A stretch of DNA of 64,000 nucleotides from Streptomyces sp. QL37 (GTDB lineage Bacteria > Actinomycetota > Actinomycetes > Streptomycetales > Streptomycetaceae). A program made the position numbers and the translations under genes. This document shows, one piece after another, positions 41,304 to 49,934 of this stretch; position 1 is the first letter of the stretch, and each line of letters starts with the position of its first letter. The notes under the pieces were generated by a model, which was not told where the DNA came from, searched no databases, and worked only from the letters and a program-made list of their open reading frames with translations. Where the stretch lies: assembly GCF_002941025.1 (NCBI RefSeq), contig NZ_PTJS01000001.1, positions 3,286,001 through 3,350,000 on the forward strand, given 5' to 3'.

Positions 41304-43673
41304 TCAGTCCCTGAGCAGGTCCGGAACCCCGTCCTCGTCCGGCATGTCGCGCTCCCCGGAGACCACGGTGAGCTGCTGCGTCGCACGGGTGAGTGCCACG
41401 TACAGCACCCGCAGTCCGGCCGGGGACTCGTCCGCGATCTCCGCGGGCGAGACCACCACCGTGGCGTCGTACTCCAGGCCCTTCGCCTCCAGGCTCCCCA
41501 GCGCCACGACACGCTCGCCGAGCTCCGCCAGCCAGGCACGGGCCTCGACGCGGCGTCCCATCGCGACGACCACGCCCACGGTGCCGTCCACCTCACCGAG
41601 CAGCCTGCGGGCCTCCTCACGGACGGTCGAGGCGAGGTCCCCGTCCCGCACCGCTTCGAAGCGCGGCTCGACACCCGTCGAACGGACCGCCGCGGGGGAC
41701 TCCATCCCCGGCATGGCCAGCGCCAGCACCTTGGCCGCGAGCTCGGCGATCTCCGCCGGGTTGCGATAGTTCACCGTGAGGGTGAACCGGCGCCGCGGCC
41801 GGTTGCCCAGCGCCTCGTCACGGGCGGCGGACGCCTCGTCCGGGTCCGACCAGGAGGACTGCGCCGCGTCACCGACGATCGTCCAGGTCGCGTGCCGGCC
41901 GCGGCGGCCGACCATCCGCCACTGCATCGGTGTCAGGTCCTGCGCCTCGTCGACGATGACGTGGGCGTACTCGGTGCGCTCCGCCGCCAGCCGCTCGGCC
42001 CGCTCCCGCTGCGTCTCCTCGCGCTGCGGCATCAGCTCCTCCAGACCCGTGAGCTGGTCCAGCGGGTCCGCCTCCCGCTGCCTCTTCGGGCGGGCCGGGG
42101 TGCCCAGGAGGGTCTGCAGCTCGTCCAGGAGCGCCACGTCATGGACGGAGAGCGGGCCCTTGCCGTCCTCGTCCAGCCGCTTCAGCGAACGGGCGAGACG
42201 ACGCACCTCGCCCTGGTTGAGGATCCTCCGCGCCCATCTGCTCAGCCGCCGCTCGTCGGACATCGCGGCCAGCACCTGTCGAGGGGTGAGCTCCGGCCAC
42301 CAGGCGTTCAGGAAGGTGAGGAACGGCGTCTCGGTGGACACGTCCTCGTCGAACGAGGAGCGCAGCTCCGCGACCAGCTCGGGGTCGGTGTAGCGGCCCC
42401 GGCCGGACGACTTGTTCCACAGGGCGTCCAGGAGCAGCTTGCGGGCGCGCGGGCGCAGCAGGTTGACCGGTGCCGAGCCGCCGAGGACGTTGTGCCGGAT
42501 CCGCCGGAGCTCGTCGGCCTCCAGCTCGACGCGCGCGCCGAAGGCCACCACCCGCAGCCGGGTGGGCGTCCCCGCCTCCACGGGGGCCTCCCCGAAGTCC
42601 AGCTGGCCCTCCTGGGGGGCGGGCCGGGGCGCGGGCTGCTCCAGCGCCCCGCGTGCGGCCTTGCGCACCACGTGGAGCATCCGGGACGAGCCCTTGATCC
42701 GGGCGACGGCGGGCTCGTCGTACGTGGTCGCGCCCTCCACGCCCGCGGCCTCGTCGGACAGCGAACCGACCGCGCGGATCGCGACCTGGCCCTCCTCGCC
42801 GAGCGAGGGCAGCACCCCTTCGGTGTACGCGACGAGGAGCGGGGTCGGCGAGACGACGAGGATGCCGCCCGCATAACGGCGCCGGTCCTGGTAGAGGAGG
42901 TACGCGGCCCGGTGCAGGGCCACCGCCGTCTTGCCGGTGCCGGGGCCGCCCGAAACCTCTGTGACGGAGGCGGCGGGGGCACGGATCACCAGGTCCTGCT
43001 CGGCCTGGATCGACGAGACGATGTCCCGCATCGTGTGGCTGCGGGCCTGGCCCAGCGCGGCCATCAGGGCGCCGTCACCGACGACGGGCAGCTCGTCGCC
43101 CTTCAGCCGTGCGGTCAGCTCCGGACGCATCAGGTCGTCCTCCACCCCGAGGACCCTGCGGCCCTTGGAGCGGATGACCCGGCGGCGTACGACCCGGCCC
43201 GGGTCCTTCGGCGTCGAACGGTAGAACGGCGCGGCGGCCGGCGCCCGCCAGTCGATCACCAGCGGTGCGTAGTCGGAGTCGAGCACTCCTATACGGCCGA
43301 TGTGAAGGGTCTCCGCGATCTCCGCGGTGCCGTCCTCCCCCACGGCGTCGTCCGCCGCCTCGACGGACGTGAAGGCGCCGTCCGGGCCGCGTTCACCGTC
43401 CTTGCCGCGCAGCAGATCGATGCGCCCGAAGAGGAAGTCCTCGAACTCATTGTTCAGCCGGTTCAGATGTACTCCGGCACGGAAGACCTGGGCGTCCCTT
43501 TCCGCGAGTGCCCCGGGGGTGCCTACCTGGCCCCGTTTGCTGGCGTCCTGCATGAGAAATTCCGCCTCGTCGATCTTCTCTTCGAGACGGCGGTAGACCC
43601 GGTCCAGATGTTCTTGTTCGACACCGATTTCCCGGTCCCGCAACGAATCGACAGCGGCATCCTGCGCGGCCAC
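41304..43673 (-). CDS. HelD-like superfamily 1 ATPase (UvrD/Rep type)
   Basis: 789 residues, GTG start with GGGGGC upstream. N-terminal coiled coil (EQEHLDRVYRRLEEKIDEAE) as in HelD proteins that insert into RNA polymerase channels, then DYAPLVIDWRAPAAAPFYR. Walker A is SGGPGTGKTAVALHRAAYLLY (near residue 240), Walker B VIVDEAQDLTPMQWRM, and later SF1 motifs TVNYRNPAEIAELA, GLEYDATVVV and LYVALTRATQQL. Probably recycles stalled RNA polymerase rather than unwinding DNA. HelR proteins of this group also protect against rifamycins, but the promoter element linked to that is not obvious here. Conserved place between malic enzyme and the ECF sigma locus. Confidence 0.9.
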   Translation of the reverse strand: MAAQDAAVDSLRDREIGVEQEHLDRVYRRLEEKIDEAEFLMQDASKRGQVGTPGALAERDAQVFRAGVHLNRLNNEFEDFLFGRIDLLRGKDGERGPDGAFTSVEAADDAVGEDGTAEIAETLHIGRIGVLDSDYAPLVIDWRAPAAAPFYRSTPKDPGRVVRRRVIRSKGRRVLGVEDDLMRPELTARLKGDELPVVGDGALMAALGQARSHTMRDIVSSIQAEQDLVIRAPAASVTEVSGGPGTGKTAVALHRAAYLLYQDRRRYAGGILVVSPTPLLVAYTEGVLPSLGEEGQVAIRAVGSLSDEAAGVEGATTYDEPAVARIKGSSRMLHVVRKAARGALEQPAPRPAPQEGQLDFGEAPVEAGTPTRLRVVAFGARVELEADELRRIRHNVLGGSAPVNLLRPRARKLLLDALWNKSSGRGRYTDPELVAELRSSFDEDVSTETPFLTFLNAWWPELTPRQVLAAMSDERRLSRWARRILNQGEVRRLARSLKRLDEDGKGPLSVHDVALLDELQTLLGTPARPKRQREADPLDQLTGLEELMPQREETQRERAERLAAERTEYAHVIVDEAQDLTPMQWRMVGRRGRHATWTIVGDAAQSSWSDPDEASAARDEALGNRPRRRFTLTVNYRNPAEIAELAAKVLALAMPGMESPAAVRSTGVEPRFEAVRDGDLASTVREEARRLLGEVDGTVGVVVAMGRRVEARAWLAELGERVVALGSLEAKGLEYDATVVVSPAEIADESPAGLRVLYVALTRATQQLTVVSGERDMPDEDGVPDLLRD

Positions 43674-43776
43674 CGAGGCCCCCTTCTGACGTGCATCGGG
43701 CAGCCGTCAACCGTACGCGAAAGGGGGCCCCGAGCGCACCTGCCACCCGGATCACGTTCCGGGTGTTCCGTCCGGT

Positions 43777-44652
43777 TCAGGCCCGGGCCGCGTCGATCTC
43801 CACCAGCCGTTCGCCGCCGAAGGTGCGGACCTCGAAATGGTCGATGTCCGCGCGCGCCATCGCGGTGCCCCCGTGCACATACAGCGGGCGGCGCGCGTCC
43901 GGGCGGGGGGAATCCTCGATCCCGTATCCCCATTTCGGCACGGACCAGGAGGTGACGACCTCCTCGTCGCCGGTCCTGGACACGGCGACCAGGCTGCATT
44001 TCTCAGGGCCTTCGACGTTCTTCAGCTCCAGGACCGTGTGCGTGCCCCAGGCCTTGGGCTCCATGCCGACCGTGGCGTCGACCCGGGTGGCGGGGTCGGT
44101 CGCCGTCAGCTTCTCCGGCATGTGGTGGAAGAAGGCGTCCTCGGCGGGGCTCGTGGGATGCGGGTCGGCCGCCTCGACCTGCCGGCCCGAGTCCTCACCG
44201 GCCGTGGCGGTGACCGCGGCCACCGGGCCGCCGATCACGAGGACGGCCGCCGCGGCGATCAGGTACCGGGAGCGGCGCCGCCGCTGGGAGCGCTTCCGCG
44301 CGACCTCGTCGACGAGACCGGCCAGCACCCGGGGCGCGGGGGGCCCGGGGACGTGCGGCACCGGGCGGGCACCCGGGGAAGCGGCCGGGGACTCCGCGAG
44401 CATCGCCAGCACGGGCTCCATCCCGGCGAACTCGTCGAGCTGGGCGGCGCACCGCGCGCAGCCGGCCAGATGGGCCTCGAAGGCGCTCGCCTCGGCGTCG
44501 TCGAGGACGCCCAGCGCGTAGGCTCCGGCGGCGTCGTGCCCCGGGTCCGGGGCGGGGGGCGCGAAGGGGTCGTCCGGAGGGCCGGAGTGGCCGGAGGTGC
44601 GCCGGGGGCCTGCCGGCCGGGGCCCGAAGGGCTGCCATTCCTGGTCGCTCAT
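43777..44652 (-). CDS. Zinc-type anti-sigma factor (membrane)
   Basis: 291 residues; ATG overlaps the sigma factor stop (ATGA). N-terminal cytosolic part has HDAAGAYALGVLDDAEASAFEAHLAGCARC, whose HxxxCxxC is the zinc anti-sigma (ZAS) motif. A single membrane helix (YLIAAAAVLVIGGPVAAVTA, ~130-150) separates it from an extracytoplasmic domain of ~140 residues, probably the stress sensor. It should hold the ECF sigma factor inactive until a surface signal. The pair matches the S. coelicolor SCO2953-2954 (sigU) locus by order, from memory. Confidence 0.9.
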   Translation of the reverse strand: MSDQEWQPFGPRPAGPRRTSGHSGPPDDPFAPPAPDPGHDAAGAYALGVLDDAEASAFEAHLAGCARCAAQLDEFAGMEPVLAMLAESPAASPGARPVPHVPGPPAPRVLAGLVDEVARKRSQRRRRSRYLIAAAAVLVIGGPVAAVTATAGEDSGRQVEAADPHPTSPAEDAFFHHMPEKLTATDPATRVDATVGMEPKAWGTHTVLELKNVEGPEKCSLVAVSRTGDEEVVTSWSVPKWGYGIEDSPRPDARRPLYVHGGTAMARADIDHFEVRTFGGERLVEIDAARA

Positions 44653-45236
44653 GCCGTGATCCCCCTCTCCTCCAGTGCGAGCTTCATGGAACGCAGTGCG
44701 TAGAACACCCGGGACCGCACGGTCCCGCTGGGGATGCCGAGCACCTCCGCGGCCTCGTTGACCGTACGGCCCCTGAAGTAGGTCTCGACCAATGCTTCCC
44801 GGTGGGCCGGGGTCAAATCGTCGAGCGCGTCCGAGAGCGTCATCAGCCACAGCGCCTTGTCGATCTCGTCCTCCGCGGGGATGACCTCCAGCGGCGACGG
44901 ATCGACCTCGCGGGGCCGGGCCTGCCGGCTGCGGTGGCCGTCGATGACGATGCGCCGGGCGACCGTCACCAGCCAGGGGCGGACGGAGCCGGTGGCCCGG
45001 TTGAGCGAACCGGCGTTCTTCCAGGCGCGGATGAGCGTCTCCTGCACGACGTCCTCGGCCCGCTGGCGGTCACCCGCGACGAGACGGAGGACGTAGGCCA
45101 GCAGCGGGCCGGCGTGTTCGCGGTAGAGCGCCCGCATCAACTCCTCGTCGGGGACGTCGGAGGGAGGGCGGGGCGGCGCACTGCGATGTCGGGCCCTGTG
45201 CGGACGGTCATCGGCCACGGCCGCATCCTTGCGCAC
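44649..45236 (-). CDS. ECF sigma factor
   Basis: 195 residues from GTG. Region 2 reads LYREHAGPLLAYVLRLVAGD, AEDVVQETLIRAWKNA and PWLVTVARRIVIDGHRSR; region 4 reads LTPAHREALVETYFRGRTVNEAAEVLGIPSGTVRSRVFYALRSMK. It binds core RNA polymerase to direct a stress or development regulon. The coupled anti-sigma gene follows. Likely the SigU orthologue by synteny (SigL group of mycobacteria); symbol withheld as this rests on order only. Confidence 0.93.
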   Translation of the reverse strand: MRKDAAVADDRPHRARHRSAPPRPPSDVPDEELMRALYREHAGPLLAYVLRLVAGDRQRAEDVVQETLIRAWKNAGSLNRATGSVRPWLVTVARRIVIDGHRSRQARPREVDPSPLEVIPAEDEIDKALWLMTLSDALDDLTPAHREALVETYFRGRTVNEAAEVLGIPSGTVRSRVFYALRSMKLALEERGITA

Positions 45237-45357
45237 CCGAACCTCCCGGTCGAGACCCTGTCGAGCTCTGTGGCCATCGGTACGGATGCGGGCACCGGTT
45301 CATTCAGGAACCGGGCGACTTTCTTTCGGCAGCGAGCATTCGGGACCGTTCAGGGCC

Positions 45358-45945
45358 TCACGTCACGGCCCTCACGCGCCGCCGGTGCCGGGCCACCCGC
45401 TCCCTGTTGCCGCAGACCTCGCTGGAGCACCAGCGGCGCCGCCTCCCCCGCGACGCGTCCAGGTAGAGCCGCCGGCAGGCATCGCCCTCGCACCGGCGCA
45501 GCCCGGCCCGCGCGACCGGGTCCGTCAGCAGGTCCACGGCGTCCCGGGCCACCGCCGCGAGCAGCTCCCCGCACCCGGGGTCCAGGAGCGGCGCCCGTAC
45601 GAGCGTCCCGCCCTGGCCCCGCACGGCCCGCAGCCCCGGAGGGGCGCCCGCTGCCAGCGTGTTGACCCGGTCCAGGGCGCCGTCGGCGCTCCCGCCGGTC
45701 AGCTGAGCCGTCATCAGCCGGTCGATTCCCGTACGCAACTGCCGGAACCGCGCCACCCAGGTCTCGTCGACCGCTGCCAGCCGCGTCCCGCGCGGGACCA
45801 GCCGCGAGACCAGCAGCCACTCGGCGAGACGCGCCGGACGGTCGAGCCGCTCGCACGCGCCGGAGGCCGGCCCCGTCGCCACCAGGTCCAGACAGACACG
45901 CCCCGGGTCGAACCGCCGGTCGTACGCGCCCGTGCCCGCCGCCAT
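45358..45945 (-). CDS. CGNR zinc-finger protein (ABATE domain)
   Basis: 195 residues. N-terminal ABATE/DUF1470 domain (~1-145) with FDPGRVCLDLVATG, RLAEWLLVSRLVP and the C-terminal zinc finger CEGDACRRLYLDASRGRRRRWCSSEVCGNRERVARHRRR, containing the diagnostic CGN(R). Such proteins are likely stress-related transcription factors in Actinobacteria. The gene is divergent from the downstream acetyltransferase, 106 bases apart. Confidence 0.9.
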   Translation of the reverse strand: MAAGTGAYDRRFDPGRVCLDLVATGPASGACERLDRPARLAEWLLVSRLVPRGTRLAAVDETWVARFRQLRTGIDRLMTAQLTGGSADGALDRVNTLAAGAPPGLRAVRGQGGTLVRAPLLDPGCGELLAAVARDAVDLLTDPVARAGLRRCEGDACRRLYLDASRGRRRRWCSSEVCGNRERVARHRRRVRAVT

Positions 45946-46051
45946 GAGCTGTCACCGCCTCGGGGGTCACCTGTGGGGGGAGAGTCACCCCCAGAGTGCC
46001 CGCATCCGGCCCGGCCCGGAACCCCTCCGGACGCCGCCGTACCGTGTCCGC

Positions 46052-46657
46052 ATGAGCGACGACGCGGTCACGCTGACGGCCGGAACCCTTCTCCTGCGCC
46101 CCTGGCGGCGGGACGACATACCCGCGCTGCTCGCGGCGTACGACGACCCGGCGATGCGGCGGTGGCTGCGGACGCAGGTCCCCGACGCCGAGGAGGCGGA
46201 GCGCTGGCTGACCGTGCAGGAGGAGGGGTGGGCGTCGGGCACCCGGTTCAGCTTCGCGGTGACCGACACGGCCGGCCGGGGGGACCTCGTCGGCAACCTC
46301 GCGCTGAACCGTCCCGGCGCCGGGGCGGAGAGCGCCCAGGCCGGTTACTGGACGACGGCGTCGGCGCGCGGCCGGGGCGTGGCCCCGCGGGCTCTCGGGG
46401 CGCTCACCGACTGGGCGTTCGCCACGTTGGCGGAGGACGGGCTCCGGCGCCTGGACCTGTTCCACGGGGCCGGCAACGAGGCGTCCTGCCGGGTCGCGGG
46501 GAAGGCCGGCTTCCCGCTGGCCGAGCTCGTCCCCGCGCGGCCACCGCGCTACCCCCTGGGCGGCCACCGGCACTCCCGGGAGGCACCGCTCAGCGCTGCG
46601 GCGGACCGTCGTGCAGGATGCGCTGGAACATCCGGTGGTCCTGCCACGAGCCGTTGA
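46052..46657 (+). CDS. GNAT N-acetyltransferase
   Basis: 201 residues from the ATG of MSDDAVTLTAG. RimJ/RimL-like GNAT: LLLRPWRRDDIPALLAAYDD start, acetyl-CoA loop AGYWTTASARGRGVAPRAL and LDLFHGAGNEASCRVAGKAGF at the end of the fold. The last ~20 residues extend 68 bases into the convergent acetyltransferase gene and are not part of the domain. Substrate unknown. Confidence 0.85.
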   Translation: MSDDAVTLTAGTLLLRPWRRDDIPALLAAYDDPAMRRWLRTQVPDAEEAERWLTVQEEGWASGTRFSFAVTDTAGRGDLVGNLALNRPGAGAESAQAGYWTTASARGRGVAPRALGALTDWAFATLAEDGLRRLDLFHGAGNEASCRVAGKAGFPLAELVPARPPRYPLGGHRHSREAPLSAAADRRAGCAGTSGGPATSR

Positions 46658-47153
46658 TGTGGAGATAGCGGGGCGCCGTCCCGTAGAGCTCGAACCCGCA
46701 CTTCGCCAGCACCCGCTGCGAGGCCGTGTTGTCCAGGACCGTCCCGGCCTCGATCCGGTGCAGGCCGAGCCCGTCCCGTGCCAGCTCGCAGACCCGGGCC
46801 ACGGCGGCCGTGGCCAGGCCCCGGCCCGCCCGGTCGACATCGATCCAGTAGCCGAGCCTGGCGTTGCGGAAGGGCCCGCGCTCGATGGCGGCGAGCGTCA
46901 TCGCGCCCACGACCCGGCCCTCGTCGTCGGCCAGCGCCCAGGGCATCGCGCGCCCCGCGTCACGGTCCGCCAGCAGTCCCGTCAGCCGCTGGGCCTGGCC
47001 TTCGGGGGTGTAGAAGGCTTCGGGGCGCACGGGATCCCAGCGCCGCATGTACGCGCGGCTGCGGGTCAGGGTCTCGGCGAAGGACTCCGCGTCGCCGAGG
47101 GCCACGGGCCTCAGCCGGACCCCGTCGGTCAGGGGGTGGATGTCGTTGATCAC
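46590..47153 (-). CDS. GNAT N-acetyltransferase (RimJ/RimL-like)
   Basis: 187 residues, GTG start. LTDGVRLRPVALGDAESFAETL opens the fold; RLGYWIDVDRAGRGLATAAVARV is the acetyl-CoA binding loop (R-x-x-G-x-G/A); GTVLDNTASQRVLAKCGFEL is the terminal helix-strand. Ribosomal-protein or small-molecule Nalpha-acetylation is possible. Convergent with and overlapping the acetyltransferase on the plus strand; the two are related but not close duplicates. Confidence 0.87.
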   Translation of the reverse strand: MINDIHPLTDGVRLRPVALGDAESFAETLTRSRAYMRRWDPVRPEAFYTPEGQAQRLTGLLADRDAGRAMPWALADDEGRVVGAMTLAAIERGPFRNARLGYWIDVDRAGRGLATAAVARVCELARDGLGLHRIEAGTVLDNTASQRVLAKCGFELYGTAPRYLHINGSWQDHRMFQRILHDGPPQR

Positions 47154-47173
47154 CCCCGCACGCTATCGGCCCT

Positions 47174-48319
47174 TCAGGAGGCGTCGTACTTGGTGTCCGC
47201 CGAGGGGTCCAGCGCCAGCCGGTAGCCGCGCTTGACGACCGTCTGGATCAGCCGGGGCGCCCCCAGCGCCGTACGCAGCCGGGCCATCGCCGTCTCCACG
47301 GCGTGCTCGTCACTGCCGCTGCCGGGCAGGGCACGCAGCAGGTCGGCGCGGGAGACCACCCAGCCGGGCCTGCGGGCAAGCGTGTGCAGCAGGGCCATGC
47401 CGGCAGGCGGCACCGGGCGCAGGGCTCCGTCGACCAGCACGGCGTGGCCCCGGATCTCGACGTGGTGGCCCGCGACGGGGAGCACGCGGGCCCGGGCGGG
47501 CAGCTGGGCGCAGAGCACCTGGACGAGCGGCCCCAGCCGGAAGCGCTCGGGCTGGACGGTGTCGATGCCCCTGGCCTGCAGGGGCAGGGCCGTGACCGGT
47601 CCCACGCAGGCGGTGACGACGTCATGGCTCAGGGCGTCCAGCACCTCGGGGAGCATGCCGCGCGCCTCGGCCCGGTTGAGGTAGGACGCGGCGGCGGGGG
47701 CGCTGGTGAAGGTGAGGGCGTCCAGGCCGCGGGCGACGGTGACGTCGAGCATGCGGTCGAGCGGGGCGATGTCCTCCGGGGGCATCCACCTGTAGACCGG
47801 TACGCCGACGACTTCGGCGCCCGCCGCGCGGAGCGACTCGACGAAGCCGGGCAGCGGTTCGCCGTGCAGCTGGAGGGCGACCCGGCGGCCGGAGACGCCT
47901 TCGCCCAGCAGCCGGTCCAGCACCTCGGCCATCGACTCGGACTGCGGCGACCACGCCTCGGTGAGCCCGGCGGCCCGGATGGCGCCCTTGACCTTGGGGC
48001 CACGGGCCAGCAGCTCGATACCGCGCAGCAGTTCGAGGAGCTCGTCACCGATGCCCCAGCCGTCGGCCGCCTCCACCCAGCCCCTGAAGCCGATGGCGGT
48101 GGTCGCGATCACGACGTCCGGAGCGTTGTCGATCAGTTCCTTCGTGGCGGCCAGGAGTTCGCTGTCGTCCGCGAGCGGAACGATCCGCAGTGCGGGCGCG
48201 TGCAGGACCGCGGCGCCCCTGCGCGTGAGGAGCGTCCCCAGCTCCTCCGCGCGACGGGCTGCGGTCACCCCGACCGTGAAGCCCGCCAGGGGCCCGTGCT
48301 GTGCGTCGTCGTCGTGCAT
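47174..48319 (-). CDS. nnaR: Nitrate assimilation regulator: HemD-like domain fused to winged helix
   Basis: 381 residues. Residues ~10-265 are a uroporphyrinogen-III synthase-like domain (GFTVGVTAARRAEELGTLLTRR, VIATTAIGFRGW, LTFTSAPAAASYLNRAE). Residues ~285-372 are an OmpR/PhoB winged helix (LRPVPPAGMALLHTLARRPGW, DLLRALPGSGSDEHAVETAMARLR, VVKRGYRL). This fusion and the position beside narK match NnaR (SCO2958) of S. coelicolor, which works with GlnR to control nitrate and nitrite genes. Tetrapyrrole synthesis is unlikely to be its main job. The narK gene ends just upstream on the same strand. Confidence 0.9.
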   Translation of the reverse strand: MHDDDAQHGPLAGFTVGVTAARRAEELGTLLTRRGAAVLHAPALRIVPLADDSELLAATKELIDNAPDVVIATTAIGFRGWVEAADGWGIGDELLELLRGIELLARGPKVKGAIRAAGLTEAWSPQSESMAEVLDRLLGEGVSGRRVALQLHGEPLPGFVESLRAAGAEVVGVPVYRWMPPEDIAPLDRMLDVTVARGLDALTFTSAPAAASYLNRAEARGMLPEVLDALSHDVVTACVGPVTALPLQARGIDTVQPERFRLGPLVQVLCAQLPARARVLPVAGHHVEIRGHAVLVDGALRPVPPAGMALLHTLARRPGWVVSRADLLRALPGSGSDEHAVETAMARLRTALGAPRLIQTVVKRGYRLALDPSADTKYDAS

Positions 48320-48366
48320 GGCGTGATACCCGGCTCTCGTCCCGCTGTTGCTCGATGATGCGGAGG

Positions 48367-48400
48367 ACCGAGACTGTCAACCCTGCGTGACAGTCTCGGT
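48367..48400 (-). terminator. Inverted repeat between narK and nnaR, probable terminator
   Basis: ACCGAGACTGTC and its complement form a perfect 12-bp stem with a 10-nt loop, about 50 bases past the narK stop. There is no T-tract. It lies about 50 bases before the nnaR start, so a regulatory role is also possible. Confidence 0.65.
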
Positions 48401-48449
48401 TCTCCTGTATTTCCCGCCCGTTACGTCCTGCGACGTGCTGTGGTCATCC

Positions 48450-49781
48450 TCACACCTCGGCATAGCTGAGCTGCGGCTTCGTGGCGACCGCTTCGGTACG
48501 CCGAAGGTATACCGCCCACGTGAGGGTGAAACAGACGGCGTAGAAGCCGAGGAAGCACCAGAACGCGGCCGTTCCGGCGCCCGAGGTGGCGAAGGACTGA
48601 CGGAACGCGAGGTTGATCGCGAGGCCGCCCAGGGCGCCGACCGCCCCGATGAGCCCCATGGCGGCCCCGGAGAGCCTCCGTCCGTACGCCGCGGCCTCCT
48701 CACCCCGGAGTCCCCTGGCGATGCCCTGCGCGTGGAAGATGCCCGGGATCATCTTGAACGTGGAGCCGTTGCCGAGGCCCGTCAGCACGAACAGCGCGAT
48801 GAAACCGACGAGGAACACCGCCAGCGACTCGATGCCGGAGGCGTAGACGACGACACCGGTGGCCGCGGCCATGGCCGCGAAGTTCCACAGGGTGATCCGG
48901 GCGCCGCCGTACCGGTCGGCGAGCCAGCCGCCCGCGGGCCGGATCAGGGAACCGAGCAGCGGGCCGATGAAGGTGAGCGAGGCGGCCTGCAGCGGAGTAC
49001 GGCCGAACTGGGTCTGCAGGACGAGGCCGAAGGCGAAGCTGTAGCCGATGAACGAGCCGAAGGTGCCGATGTAGAGCACCGACATGATCCAGGTGTGCGG
49101 CTCGCGTACGGCCTGGAGCGCGGCCCCCGTGTCGTTCTGGACGGGCCGGAGGTTGTCCATGCGCAGCGCGGCGCCGAGCGCGGCGACGACGATCAGCGGT
49201 ACGTACACCCCGAGCACGATCCGCGGGTGCGCGGCGCCCGCCGTGCCGATCACCAGCAGCCCGATGAGCTGGACGACCGGGACGCCGATGTTGCCGCCGC
49301 CGGCGTTGAGCCCGAGCGCCCAGCCCTTCTTGCGCAGCGGGAAGAAGGCGTTGATGTTCGTCATCGACGAGGCGAAGTTGCCGCCCCCGATGCCGGTGAG
49401 CGCGGCGACGACGAGGAACGTCGTGTAGGAGGTGCCGGGCTCCATCACCCAGAAGGCGGCGAGGGTCGGCACCAGGAGCGACAGGGCGCTGAAGACGGTC
49501 CAGTTGCGCCCGCCGAACAGCGCGACCGCGAAGGTGTACGGCACCCGGACGATGGCGCCGACCAGGGTGGCCGTGGAGATCAGGAAGAACTTCCCGGCCG
49601 GGTCGATGCCGTACTCCGGCCCCATGAACAGGACCATGACGGACCACAGGGACCAGATCGAGAACCCGATGTGCTCCGAGAGCACGGAGAACCACAGGTT
49701 CCTCCGGGCGACCTTCTCGCCCGTCTCTCGCCAGAAGGTCTCGTCCTCCGGCTCCCACTGCTCGATCCAACGACCGGCCAT
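48450..49781 (-). CDS. narK: Nitrate/nitrite transporter NarK
   Basis: 443 residues from the ATG six bases after GGAGG; a GTG one codon earlier is too close to it. MFS protein with twelve hydrophobic helices and the nitrate signature GIGGGNFASSMTNINAFFP near residues 135-150, which lines the substrate path of NarK/NasA porters. Takes up nitrate or exports nitrite across the cytoplasmic membrane. Adjacent nnaR encodes the regulator; a GlnR-like site lies upstream. Confidence 0.94.
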   Translation of the reverse strand: MAGRWIEQWEPEDETFWRETGEKVARRNLWFSVLSEHIGFSIWSLWSVMVLFMGPEYGIDPAGKFFLISTATLVGAIVRVPYTFAVALFGGRNWTVFSALSLLVPTLAAFWVMEPGTSYTTFLVVAALTGIGGGNFASSMTNINAFFPLRKKGWALGLNAGGGNIGVPVVQLIGLLVIGTAGAAHPRIVLGVYVPLIVVAALGAALRMDNLRPVQNDTGAALQAVREPHTWIMSVLYIGTFGSFIGYSFAFGLVLQTQFGRTPLQAASLTFIGPLLGSLIRPAGGWLADRYGGARITLWNFAAMAAATGVVVYASGIESLAVFLVGFIALFVLTGLGNGSTFKMIPGIFHAQGIARGLRGEEAAAYGRRLSGAAMGLIGAVGALGGLAINLAFRQSFATSGAGTAAFWCFLGFYAVCFTLTWAVYLRRTEAVATKPQLSYAEV

Positions 49782-49855
49782 CACGCGCCTCCACAGGGGT
49801 CGGGGTGTTGTCCTGCCGACGCTAGGGAGCCCGCGTTTCGGTGCGGTGCCGTGAG

Positions 49856-49871
49856 GTGACCGGTGCGCAAC
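49856..49871. promoter_or_regulatory. GlnR-like box upstream of narK
   Basis: GTGAC-CGGTGC-GCAAC fits the GlnR half pattern GTnAC-n6-GnAAC, about 75 bases upstream of the narK start. One a-b box only; the second box of a full site is not evident. Confidence 0.4.
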
Positions 49872-49934
49872 CTTGCTCTCACTCGGACGCCGGGGGTGCG
49901 GTGAGCCGGGCCCGCCGCACCCCCGCCGTCCGGA

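Noticed and set aside
43674..43776. Rifamycin-associated promoter element for the HelD-like gene
   Set aside because: No convincing long palindrome of the expected kind is visible upstream; the inverted AAGGGGGCC/GGCCCCCTT-type segments are short.
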